Of a stretch of 64,000 nt of DNA, positions 52,030-64,000 are shown piece by piece. The notes beneath the pieces are model-generated. The model saw nothing but the letters and a program-made list of their open reading frames with translations. It ran no database searches and had not been told where the DNA came from. The DNA is from Cladorhizidae sp. MBARI D1340-BT2 (taxonomy: Eukaryota > Porifera > Demospongiae > Poecilosclerida > Cladorhizidae), in NCBI GenBank assembly GCA_028752905.1, contig JAQNBH010000073.1, forward strand, positions 204,859-268,858, written 5' to 3'. Position 1 is the stretch's first letter; each line of letters opens with the position of its first letter. The translations under genes and the position numbers were made by a program.

Positions 52030-55000
52030 CCTGATGAAGGCTAGAGCATCTAGTCATTATTCTTGATGAAGACTAGAGCATCTAGTCATTATTCCAGATG
52101 AAGGTTAGAGCATCTAGTCATTATTCCTGATGAAGGTTAGAGCAACTAGTCATTATTCCTGATGAAGGCTAGAGCATCTAGACATTATTCCAGATGAAGG
52201 TTAGAGCATCTAGTCATTATTCCTTGATGAAGGCTAGAGCATCTAGTCATTATTCCTGATGAAGGCTAGAGCATCTAGTCATTATTCCTGATGAAGGCTA
52301 GAGCATCTAGTCATTATTCCTTGATGAAGGCTAGAGCATCTAGTCATTATTCCTGATGAAGGCTAGAGAATCTAGTCATTATTCCTGATGAAGGCTAGAG
52401 CATCTAGTCATTATTCCTGATGAAGGCTAGAGCATCTAGTCATTATTCCAGATGAAGGTTAGAGCATCTAGTCATTATTCCTTGATGAAGGCTAGAGCAT
52501 CTAGTCATTATTCCTGATGAAGGCTAGAGCATCTAGTCATTATTCCTGATGAAGGCTAGAGCATCTAGTCATTATTCCTTGATGAAGGCTAGAGCATCTA
52601 GTCATTATTCCTGATGAAGGCTAGAGCATCTAGTCATTATTCCTGATGAAGGCTAGAGCATCTAGTCATTATTCCTGATGAAGGCTAGAGCATCTAGTCA
52701 TTATTCCAGATGAAGGTTAGAGCATCTAGTCATTATTCCTTGATGAAGGCTAGAGCATCTAGTCATTATTCCTGATGAAGGCTGGAGCATCTAGTCATTA
52801 TTCCTGATGAAGGCTGGAGCATCTAGTCATTATTCCTGATGAAGGCTAGAGCATCTAGTCATTATTCCTGATGAAGGCTAGAGCATCTAGTCATTATTCC
52901 TGATGAAGGCTAGAGCATCTAGTCATTATTCCAGATGAAGGTTAGAGCATCTAGTCATTATTCCTTGATGAAGGCTAGAGCATCTAGTCATTATTCCTGA
53001 TGAAGGCTAGAGCATCTAGTCATTATTCCTGATGAAGGTTAGAGCATCTAGTCATTATTCCTGATGAAGGCTAGAGCATCTAGTCATTATTCCTGATGAA
53101 GACTAGAGCATCTAGTCATTATTCCAGATGAAGGTTAGAGCATCTAGTCATTATTCCTGATGAAGGTTAGAGCATCTAGTCATTATTCCTGATGAAGGCT
53201 AGAGCATCTAGTCATTATTCCAGATGAAGGTTAGAGCATCTAGTCATTATTCCTTGATGAAGGCTAGAGCATCTAGTCATTATTCCTGATGAAGGCTAGA
53301 GCATCTAGTCATTATTCCTGATGAAGGCTAGAGCATCTAGTCATTATTCCTTGATGAAGGCTAGAGCATCTAGTCATTATTCCTGATGAAGGCTAGAGCA
53401 TCTAGTCGTTATTCTTCATGAAGGCTAGAGCATCTAGTCATTATTCCTGATGAAGGCTAGAGCATCTAGTCATTATTCCAGATGAAGGTTAGAGCATCTA
53501 GTCATTATTCCTTGATGAAGGCTAGAGCATCTAGTCATTATTCCTGATGAAGGCTAGAGCATCTAGTCATTATTCCTGATGAAGGCTAGAGCATCTAGTC
53601 ATTACTCCTTGATGAAGGCTAGAGCATCTAGTCATTATTCCTGATGAAGGCTAGAGCATCTAGTCATTATTCCTGATGAAGACTAGAGCATCTAGTCATT
53701 ATTCCAGATGAAGGTTAGAGCATCTAGTCATTATTCCTGATGAAGGTTAGAGCATCTAGTCATTATTCCTGATGAAGGCTAGAGCATCTAGTCATTATTC
53801 CAGATGAAGGTTAGAGCATCTAGTCATTATTCCTTGATGAAGGCTAGAGCATCTAGTCATTATTCCTGATGAAGACTAGAGCATCTAGTCATTATTCCAG
53901 ATGAAAAGGTTAGAGCATCTAGTCATTATTCCTTGATGAAGGCTAGAGCATCTAGTCATTATTCCTGATGAAGGCTAGAGCATCTAGTCATTATTCCTGA
54001 TGAAGGCTAGAGCATCTAGTCATTATTCCTTGATGAAGGCTAGAGCATCTAGTCATTATTCCTGATGAAGGCTAGAGAATCTAGTCATTATTCCTGATGA
54101 AGGCTAGAGCATCTAGTCATTATTCCTGATGAAGGCTAGAGCATCTAGTCATTATTCCAGATGAAGGTTAGAGCATCTAGTCATTATTCCTTGATGAAGG
54201 CTAGAGCATCTAGTCATCATTCCTGATGAAGGCTAGAGCATCTAGTCATTATTCCTGATGAAGGCTAGAGCATCTAGTCATTATTCCTTGATGAAGGCTA
54301 GAGCATCTAGTCATTATTCCTGATGAAGGCTAGAGCATCTAGTCATTATTCCTGATGAAGGCTAGAGCATCTAGTCATTATTCCTGATGAAGGCTAGAGC
54401 ATCTAGTCATTATTCCAGATGAAGGTTAGAGCATCTAGTCATTGTTCCTTGATGAAGGCTAGAGCATCTAGTCATTATTCCTGATGAAGGCTGGAGCATC
54501 TAGTCATTATTCCTGATGAAGGCTAGAGCATCTAGTCATTATTCCTGATGAAGGCTAGAGCATCTAGTCATTATTCCTGATGAAGGCTAGAGCATCTAGT
54601 CATTATTCCTGATGAAGGCTAGAGCATCTAGTCATTATTCCAGATGAAGGTTAGAGCATCTAGTCATTATTCCTTGATGAAGGCTAGAGCATCTAGTCAT
54701 TATTCCTGATGAAGGCTAGAGCATCTAGTCATTATTCCTGATGAAGGTTAGAGCATCTAGTCATTATTCCTGATGAAGGCTAGAGCATCTAGTCATTATT
54801 CCTGATGAAGACTAGAGCATCTAGTCATTATTCCAGATGAAGGTTAGAGCATCTAGTCATTATTCCTGATGAAGGTTAGAGCATCTAGTCATTATTCCTG
54901 ATGAAGGCTAGAGCATCTAGTCATTATTCCTGATGAACGCTAGAGCATCTAGTCATTATTCCTGATGAAGGCTAGAGCATCTAGTCATTATTCCTGATGA

Positions 55001-57312
55001 AGTCTAGAGCATCTAGTCATTATTCCAGATGAAGGTTAGAGCATCTAGTCATTATTCCTTGATGAAGGCTAGAGCATCTATTCATTATTCCTGATGAAGG
55101 CTAGAGCATCTAGTCATTATTCCTGATGAAGGTTAGAGCATCTAGTCATTATTCCTGATGAAGGCTAGAGCATCTAGTCATTATTCCTGATGAAGACTAG
55201 AGCATCTAGTCATTATTCCAGATGAAGGTTAGAGAATCTAGTCATTATTCCTGATGAAGGTTAGAGCATCTAGTCATTATTCCTGATGAAGGCTAGAGCA
55301 TCTAGTCATTATTCCAGATGAAGGTTAGAGCATCTAGTCATTATTCCTTGATGAAGGCTAGAGCATCTAGTCATTATTCCTGATGAAGGCTATAGCATCT
55401 AGTCATTATTCCTGATGAAGGCTAGAGCATCTAGTCATTATTCCTTGATGAAGGCTAGAGCATCTAGTCATTATTCCTGATGAAGGCTAGAGCATCTAGT
55501 CATTATTCCTGATGAAGGCTAGAGCATCTAGTCATTATTCCTGATGAAGGCTAGAGCATCTAGTCATTATTCCAGATGAAGGTTAGAGCATCTAGTCATT
55601 ATTCCTTGATGAAGGCTAGAGCATCTAGTCATTATTCCTGATGAAGGCTAGAGCATCTAGTCATTATTCCTGATGAAGGCTAGAGCATCTAGTCATTATT
55701 CCTTGATGAAGGCTAGAGCATCTAGTCATTATTCCTGATGAAGGCTAGAGCATCTAGTCATTATTCCAGATGAAGGTTAGAGCATCTAGTCATTATTCCT
55801 TGATGAAGGCTAGAGCATCTAGTCATTATTCCTGATGAAGGCTAGAGCATCTAGTCATTATTCCTGATGAAGGCTAGAGCATCTAGTCATTATTCCTTGA
55901 TGAAGGCTAGAGCATCTAGTCATTATTCCTGATGAAGGCTAGAGAATCTAGTCATTATTCCTGATGAAGGCTAGAGCATCTGGTCATTATTCCTGATGAA
56001 GGCTAGAGCATCTAGTCATTATTCCAGATGAAGGTTAGAGCATCTAGTCATTATTCCTTGATGAAGGCTAGAGCATCTAGTCATTATTCCTGATGAAGGC
56101 TAGAGCATCTAGTCATTATTCCTGATGAAGGCTAGAGCATCTAGTCATTATTCCTTGATGAAGGCTAGAGCATCTAGTCATTATTCCTGATGAAGGCTAG
56201 AGCATCTAGTCATTATTCCTGATGAAGGCTAGAGCATCTAGTCATTATTCCTGATGAAGGCTAGAGCATCTAGTCATTATTCCAGATGAAGGTTAGAGCA
56301 TCTAGTCATTATTCCTTGATGAAGGCTAGAGCATCTAGTCATTATTCCTGATGAAGGCTAGAGCATCTAGTCATTATTCCTGATGAAGGCTAGAGCATCT
56401 AGTCATTATTCCTGATGAAGGCTAGAGCATCTAGTCATTATTCTTGATGAAGGCTAGAGCATCTAGTCATTATTCCTGATGAAGGCTAGAGCATCTAGTC
56501 ATTATTCCAGATGAAGGTTAGAGCATCTAGTCATTATTCCTTGATGAAGGCTAGAGCATCTAGTCATTATTCCTGATGAAGGCTAGAGCATCTAGTCATT
56601 ATTCCTGATGAAGGTTAGAGCATCTAGTCATTATTCCTGATGAAGGCTAGAGCATCTAGTCATTATTCCTGATGAAGACTAGAGCATCTAGTCATTATTC
56701 CAGAAGAAGGTTAGAGCATCTAGTCATTATTCCTGATGAAGGTTAGAGCATCTAGTCATTATTCCTGATGAAGGCTAGAGCATCTAGTCGTTATTCCAGA
56801 TGAAGGTTAGAGCATCTAGTCATTATTCCTGATGAAGGCTAGAGCATCTAGTCATTATTCCTGATGAAGGCTAGAGCATCTAGTCATTATTCCTTGATGA
56901 AGGCTAGAGCATCTAGTCATTATTCCTGATGAAGGCTAGAGCATCTAGTCATTATTCCTGATGAAGGCTAGAGCATCTAGTCATTATTCCTGGTGACGGC
57001 TAGAGCATCTAGTCATTATTCCAGATGAAGGTTAGAGCATCTAGTCATTATTCCTTGATGAAGGCTAGAGCATCTAGTCATTATTCCTGATGAAGGCTAG
57101 AGCATCTAGTCATTATTCCTGATGAAGGCTAGAGCATCTAGTCATTATTCCTTGATGAAGGCTAGAGCATCTAGTCATTATTCCTGATGAAGGCTAGAGC
57201 ATCTAGTCATTATTCCTGATGAAGGCTAGAGCATCTAGTCATTATTCCTGATGAAGGCTAGAGCATCTAGTCATTATTCCAGATGAAGGTTAGAGCATCT
57301 AGTCATTATTCC

Positions 57313-60300
57313 TTTATGAACGCTAGAGCATCTAGTCATTATTCCTGATGAAGGCTAGAGCATCTAGTCATTATTCCTGATGAAGGCTAGAGCATCTAGT
57401 CATTATTCCTGATGAAGGCTAGAGCATCTAGTCATTATTCCTGATGAAGGCTAGAGCATCTAGTCATTATTCCTGATGAAGGCTAGAGCATCTAGTCATT
57501 ATTCCAGATGAAGTCTAGTCATTATTCCTTGATGAAGGTTAGAGCATCTAGTCATTATTCCTTGATGAAGGCTGGAGCATCTAGTCATTATTCCTGATGA
57601 AGGCTAGAGCATCTAGTCATTATTCCTGATGAAGGCTAGAGCATCTAGTCATTATTCCTGATGAAGGCTAGAGCATCTAGTCATTATTCCAGATGAAGGT
57701 TAGAGCATCTAGTGATTATTCCTTGATGAAGGCTAGAGCATCTAGTCATTATTCCTGATGAAGGCTAGAGCATCTAGTATTATTCCTGATGAAGGCTAGA
57801 GCATCTAGTCATTATTCCTGATGATGGCTAGAGCATCTAGTCATTATTCCTGATGAAGGCTAGAGCATCTAGTCATTATTCCTGATGAAGGCTAGAGCAT
57901 CTAGTCATTATTCCAGATGAAGGTTAGAGCATCTAGTCATTATTCCTTGATGAAGGTTAGAGCATCTAGTCATTATTCCTTGATGAAGGCTGGAGCATCT
58001 AGTCATTATGCCTGATGAAGGCTAGAGCATCTAGTCATTATTCCTGATGAAGGCTAGAGCATCTAGTCATTATTCCAGATGAAGGTTAGAGCATCTAGTC
58101 ATTATTCCTTGATGAAGGCTAGAGCATCTAGTCATTATTCCTGATGAAGGCTAGAGCATCTAGTCATTATTCCTGATGAAGGCTAGAGCATCTAGTCATT
58201 ATTCCTTGATGAAGGCTAGAGCATCTAGTCATTATTCCAGATGAAGGTTAGAGCATCTAGTCATTATTCCTTTATGAACGCTAGAGCATCTAGTCATTAT
58301 TCCTGATGAAGGCTAGAGCATCTAGTCATTATTCCTGATGAAGGCTAGAGCATCTAGTCATTATTCCTGATGAAGGCTAGAGCATCTAGTCATTACTCCT
58401 GATGAAGGCTAGAGCATCTAGTCATTATTCCTGATGAACGCTAGAGCATCTAGTCATTATTCCAGATGAAGTCTAGTCATTATTCCTTGATGAAGGTTAG
58501 AGCATCTAGTCATTATTCCTTGATGAAGGCTGGAGCATCTAGTCATTATTCCTGATGAAGGCTAGAGCATCTAGTCATTATTCCTGATGAAGGCTAGAGC
58601 ATCTAGTCATTATTCCTGATGAAGGCTAGAGCATCTAGTCATTATTCCTGATGAAGGCTGGAGCATCTAGTCATTATTCCTGATGAAGGCTAGAGCATCT
58701 AGTCATTATTCCTGATGAAGGCTAGAGCATCTAGTCATTATTCCTGATGAAGGCTAGAGCATCTAGTCATTATTCCTGATGAAGGCTAGAGCATCTAGTC
58801 ATTATTCCAGATGAAGGTTAGAGCATCTAGTCATTATTCCTTGATGAAGGCTAGAGCATCTAGTCATTATTCCTGATGAAGGCTAGAGCATCTAGTCATT
58901 ATTCCTGATGAAGGTTAGAGCATCTAGTCATTATTCCTGATGAAGGCTAGAGCATCTAGTCATTATTCCTGATGAAGACTAGAGCATCTAGTCATTATTC
59001 CAGATGAAGGTTAGAGCATCTAGTCATTATTCCTGATGAAGGTTAGAGCATCTAGTCATTATTCCTGATGAAGGCTAGAGCATCTAGTCATTATTCCTGA
59101 TGAAGGCTAGAGCATCTAGTCATTATTCCTGATGAAGGCTAGAGCATCTAGTCATTATTCCTGATGAAGTCTAGAGCATCTAGTCATTATTCCAGATGAA
59201 GATTAGAGCATCTAGTCATTATTCCTTGATGAAGGCTAGAGCATCTAGTCATTATTCCTGATGAAGGCTAGAGCATCTAGTCATTATTCCTGATGAAGGT
59301 TAGAGCATCTAGTCATTATTCCTGATGAAGGCTAGAGCATCTAGTCATTATTCCTGATGAAGACTAGAGCATCTAGTCATTATTCCAGATGAAGGTTAGA
59401 GCATCTAGTCATTATTCCTGATGAAGGTTAGAGCATCTAGTCATTATTCCTGATGAAGGCTAGAGCATCTAGTCATTATTCCAGATGAAGGTTAGAGCAT
59501 CTAGTCATTATTCCTTGATGAAGGCTAGAGCATCTAGTCATTATTCCTGATGAAGGCTAGAGCATCTAGTCATTATTCCTGATGAAGGCTAGAGCATCTA
59601 GTCATTATTCCTTGATGAAGGCTAGAGCATCTAGTCATTATTCCTGATGAAGGCTAGAGCATCTTGTCATTATTCCTGATGAAGGCTAGAGCATCTAGTC
59701 ATTATTCCTGATGAAGGCTAGAGTATCTAGTCATTATTCCAGATGAAGGTTAGAGCATCTAGTCATTATTCCTTGATGAAGGCTAGAGCATCTAGTCATT
59801 ATTCCTGATGAAGGCTAGAGCATCTAGTCATTATTCCTGATGAAGGCTAGAGCATCTAGTCATTATTCCTTGATGAAGGCTAGAGCATCTAGTCATTATT
59901 CCTGATGAAGGCTAGAGCATCTAGTCATTATTCCAGATGAAGGTTAGAGCATCTAGTCATTATTCCTTGATGAAGGCTAGAGCATCTAGTCATTATTCCT
60001 GATGAAGGCTAGAGCATCTAGTCATTATTCCTGATGAAGGCTAGAGCATCTAGTCATTATTCCTTGATGAAGGCTAGAGCATCTAGTCATTATTCCTGAT
60101 GAAGGCTAGAGTATCTAGTCATTATTCCTGATGAAGGCTAGAGCATCTGGTCATTATTCCTGATGAAGGCTAGAGCATCTAGTCATTATTCCAGATGAAG
60201 GTTAGAGCATCTAGTCATTATTCCTTGATGAAGGCTAGAGCATCTAGTCATTATTCCTGATGAAGGCTAGAGCATCTAGTCATTATTTCTGATGAAGGCT

Positions 60301-62156
60301 AGAGCATCTAGTCATTATTCCTTGATGAAGGCTAGAGCATCTAGTCATTATTCCTGATGAAGGCTAGAGCATCTAGTAATTATTCCTGATGAAGGCTAGA
60401 GCATCTAGTCATTATTCCTGATGAAGGCTAGAGCATCTAGTCATTATTCCAGATGAAGGTTAGAGCATCTAGTCATTAGTCCTTGATGAAGGCTAGAGCA
60501 TCTAGTCATTATTCCTGATGAAGGCTAGAGCATCTAGTCATTATTCCTGATGAAGGCTAGAGCATCTAGTCATTATTCCTGATGAAGGCTAGAGCATCTA
60601 GTCATTATTCTTGATGAAGGCTAGAGCATCTAGTCATTATTCCTGATGAAGGCTAGAGCATCTAGTCATTATTCCAGATGAAGGTTAGAGCATCTAGTCA
60701 TTATTCCTGATGAAGGTTAGAGCATCTAGTCATTATTCCTGATGAAGGCTAGAGCATCTAGTCATTATTCCAGATGAAGGTTAGAGCATCTAGTCATTAT
60801 TCCTTGATGAAGGCTAGAGCATCTAGTCATTATTCCTGATGAAGGCTAGAGCATCTAGTCATTATTCCTGATGAAGGCTAGAGCATCTAGTCATTATTCC
60901 TTGATGAAGGCTAGAGCATCTAGTCATTATTCCTGATGAAGGCTAGAGCATCTAGTCATTATTCCTGATGAAGGCTAGAGCATCTAGTCATTATTCCTGA
61001 TGAAGGCTAGAGCATCTAGTCATTATTCCAGATGAAGGTTAGAGCATCTAGTCATTATTCCTTGATGAAGGCTAGAGCATCTAGTCATTATTCCTGATGA
61101 AGGCTAGAGCATCTAGTCATTATTCCTGATGAAGGCTAGAGCATCTAGTCATTATTCCTTGATGAAGGCTAGAGCATCTAGTCATTATTCCTGATGAAGG
61201 CTAGAGCATCTAGTCATTATTCCAGATGAAGGTTAGAGCATCTAGTCATTATTCCTTGATGAAGGCTAGAGCATCTAGTCATTATTCCTGATGAAGGCTA
61301 GAGCATCTAGTCATTATTCCTGATGAAGGCTAGAGCATCTAGTCATTATTCCTTGATGAAGGCTAGAGCATCTAGTCATTATTCCTGATGAAGGCTAGAG
61401 CATCTAGTCATTATTCCTGATGAAGGCTAGAGCATCTGGTCATTATTCCTGATGAAGGCTAGAGCATCTAGTCATTATTCCAGATGAAGGTTAGAGCATC
61501 TAGTCATTATTCCTTGATGAAGGCTAGAGCATCTAGTCATTATTCCTGATGAAGGCTAGAGCATCTAGTATTATTCCTGATGAAGGCTAGAGCATCTAGT
61601 CATTATTCCTGATGATGGCTAGAGCATCTAGTCATTATTCCTGATGAAGGCTAGAGCATCTAGTCATTATTCCTGATGAAGGCTAGAGCATCTAGTCATT
61701 ATTCCAGATGAAGGTTAGAGCATCTAGTCATTATTCCTTGATGAAGGTTAGAGCATCTAGTCATTATTCCTTGATGAAGGCTGGAGCATCTAGTCATTAT
61801 TCCTGATGAAGGCTAGAGCATCTAGTCATTATTCCTGATGAAGGCTAGAGCATCTAGTCATTATTCCAGATGAAGGCTAGAGCATCTAGTCATTATTCCT
61901 GATGAAGGCTAGAGCATCTAGTCATTATTCCTGATGAAGGCTAGAGCATCTAGTCATTATTCCTGATGAAGGCTAGAGCATCTAGTCATTATTCCTTGAT
62001 GAAGGCTAGAGCATCTAGTCATTATTCCTGATGAAGGCTAGAGCATCTAGTCATTATTCCTGATGAAGGCTAGAGCATCTAGTCATTATTCCTGATGAAG
62101 GCTAGAGCATCTAGTCATTATTCCAGATGAAGGTTAGAGCATCTAGTCATTATTCC
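57313..62156. repeat. 4,844-bp satellite unit, complete copy (includes 684-bp repeat copy 4)
   Basis: Landmarks recur 4,844 bp apart: TTTATGAACG 57,313 / 62,157 and 58,271 / 63,115; CATTACTCC about 58,393 / 63,237; GCTGGAG 58,657 / 63,501. Within it the TTTATGAACG signature occurs twice, 958 bp apart. The second copy runs off the right edge of the window. Confidence 0.82.
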
Positions 62157-64000
62157 TTTATGAACGCTAGAGCATCTAGTCATTATTCCTGATGAAGGCT
62201 AGAGCATCTAGTCATTATTCCTGATGAAGGCTAGAGCATCTAGTCATTATTCCTGATGAAGGCTAGAGCATCTAGTCATTATTCCTGATGAAGGCTAGAG
62301 CATCTAGTCATTATTCCTGATGAAGGCTAGAGCATCTAGTCATTATTCCAGATGAAGTCTAGTCATTATTCCTTGATGAAGGTTAGAGCATCTAGTCATT
62401 ATTCCTTGATGAAGGCTGGAGCATCTAGTCATTATTCCTGATGAAGGCTAGAGCATCTAGTCATTATTCCTGATGAAGGCTAGAGCATCTAGTCATTATT
62501 CCTGATGAAGGCTAGAGCATCTAGTCATTATTCCAGATGAAGGTTAGAGCATCTAGTGATTATTCCTTGATGAAGGCTAGAGCATCTAGTCATTATTCCT
62601 GATGAAGGCTAGAGCATCTAGTATTATTCCTGATGAAGGCTAGAGCATCTAGTCATTATTCCTGATGATGGCTAGAGCATCTAGTCATTATTCCTGATGA
62701 AGGCTAGAGCATCTAGTCATTATTCCTGATGAAGGCTAGAGCATCTAGTCATTATTCCAGATGAAGGTTAGAGCATCTAGTCATTATTCCTTGATGAAGG
62801 TTAGAGCATCTAGTCATTATTCCTTGATGAAGGCTGGAGCATCTAGTCATTATTCCTGATGAAGGCTAGAGCATCTAGTCATTATTCCTGATGAAGGCTA
62901 GAGCATCTAGTCATTATTCCAGATGAAGGTTAGAGCATCTAGTCATTATTCCTTGATGAAGGCTAGAGCATCTAGTCATTATTCCTGATGAAGGCTAGAG
63001 CATCTAGTCATTATTCCTGATGAAGGCTAGAGCATCTAGTCATTATTCCTTGATGAAGGCTAGAGCATCTAGTCATTATTCCAGATGAAGGTTAGAGCAT
63101 CTAGTCATTATTCCTTTATGAACGCTAGAGCATCTAGTCATTATTCCTGATGAAGGCTAGAGCATCTAGTCATTATTCCTGATGAAGGCTAGAGCATCTA
63201 GTCATTATTCCTGATGAAGGCTAGAGCATCTAGTCATTACTCCTGATGAAGGCTAGAGCATCTAGTCATTATTCCTGATGAACGCTAGAGCATCTAGTCA
63301 TTATTCCAGATGAAGTCTAGTCATTATTCCTTGATGAAGGTTAGAGCATCTAGTCATTATTCCTTGATGAAGGCTGGAGCATCTAGTCATTATTCCTGAT
63401 GAAGGCTAGAGCATCTAGTCATTATTCCTGATGAAGGCTAGAGCATCTAGTCATTATTCCTGATGAAGGCTAGAGCATCTAGTCATTATTCCTGATGAAG
63501 GCTGGAGCATCTAGTCATTATTCCTGATGAAGGCTAGAGCATCTAGTCATTATTCCTGATGAAGGCTAGAGCATCTAGTCATTATTCCTGATGAAGGCTA
63601 GAGCATCTAGTCATTATTCCTGATGAAGGCTAGAGCATCTAGTCATTATTCCAGATGAAGGTTAGAGCATCTAGTCATTATTCCTTGATGAAGGCTAGAG
63701 CATCTAGTCATTATTCCTGATGAAGGCTAGAGCATCTAGTCATTATTCCTGATGAAGGTTAGAGCATCTAGTCATTATTCCTGATGAAGGCTAGAGCATC
63801 TAGTCATTATTCCTGATGAAGACTAGAGCATCTAGTCATTATTCCAGATGAAGGTTAGAGCATCTAGTCATTATTCCTGATGAAGGTTAGAGCATCTAGT
63901 CATTATTCCTGATGAAGGCTAGAGCATCTAGTCATTATTCCTGATGAAGGCTAGAGCATCTAGTCATTATTCCTGATGAAGGCTAGAGCATCTAGTCATT
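62157..64000. repeat. 4,844-bp satellite unit, partial second copy (includes 684-bp repeat copy 5)
   Basis: Corresponds to 57,313-59,156 at constant offset and is cut by the window end. One visible difference is TTATGCCTG near 58,009, which is TTATTCCTG in this copy. Confidence 0.82.

Larger units (their letters stand above)
37692..64000. repeat. Satellite array, right part (same family)
   Basis: The same 32/33-bp satellite resumes immediately after the retroelement, in the same orientation and order of monomer types as on the left, and runs to the window edge (roughly 810 monomers by division). It has the same linker types and shares long variant-defined blocks with the left part, so both parts are one array split by the insertion. 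It also holds the most degenerate part of the window (about 48,833-49,620 and its copy 1,953 bp downstream), where deleted monomers and a GTGCACC core variant occur. No unique sequence or gene is seen. Confidence 0.98.

Noticed and set aside
1..64000. Telomeric or ribosomal spacer repeat
   Set aside because: The monomer is not a G-rich short telomere unit, and no rRNA gene or promoter-like unique sequence is present in 58 kb.

Overview
This is eukaryotic, repeat-only DNA. About 58.4 kb of the window is one tandem satellite array with a 32/33-bp monomer, read from base 1 to about 32,096 and again from about 37,692 to the right edge. Neither end of the array is in the window. The only non-satellite DNA is one Ty3/Gypsy-type LTR retrotransposon of about 5.6 kb (32,097-37,691), inserted on the minus strand. 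I see no host gene, tRNA, rRNA or other RNA gene. The Gag and Pol type (Gag starting with a C2H2-like finger, CIDD reverse transcriptase box, HHCC and D,D35E integrase) suggests an invertebrate animal, but that is from memory of the family and the species cannot be named from sequence alone.

Satellite. Each monomer is a near-invariant 20-bp core (GAGCATCTAGTCATTATTCC) followed by a 12- or 13-bp variable linker. I name the main linker types m1 (TGATGAAGGCTA), m2 (TTGATGAAGGCTA, the 33-bp form), m3 (AGATGAAGGTTA), m4 (TGATGAAGGTTA) and m5 (TGATGAAGACTA). The types are not random. Blocks usually open with m3 and follow a few recurring orders, for example m3-m2-m1-m1-m2-m1-m1-m1, giving higher-order repeats of about 230-260 bp. 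These sit inside multi-kilobase tandem duplications: about 2.0 kb near 2.4-6.3 kb, 3.5 kb at 5.8-12.7 kb, 2.3 kb at 17.8-22 kb, 4.06 kb across the retroelement, 1,953 bp at 48.1-52.0 kb, and 4.84 kb from 57.3 kb on. A degenerate zone at 48.8-49.6 kb (and its copy at 50.8-51.6 kb) contains deleted monomers organised into a 135-bp period.

Retrotransposon. In minus-strand order: 5' LTR (37,499-37,691), primer-binding region touching the LTR, short leader, gag (ATG at 37,383), two in-frame stops (TGA then TAG), a continuing open frame with zinc knuckles, protease, reverse transcriptase, RNase H, integrase and a proline-rich tail, polypurine tract, and 3' LTR (32,097-32,289). The LTRs differ at one base in 193, and the insertion is flanked by a 5-bp target duplication. 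Removing the element plus one duplication copy restores an ordinary m4 monomer in the expected order.

Most notable: the 19 nt just after the 5' LTR are complementary, with one mismatch, to a stretch inside the LTR. That is the arrangement expected for a Tf1-like self-primed element rather than a tRNA-primed one. gag and pol also share one reading frame, interrupted only by two stops nine codons apart.
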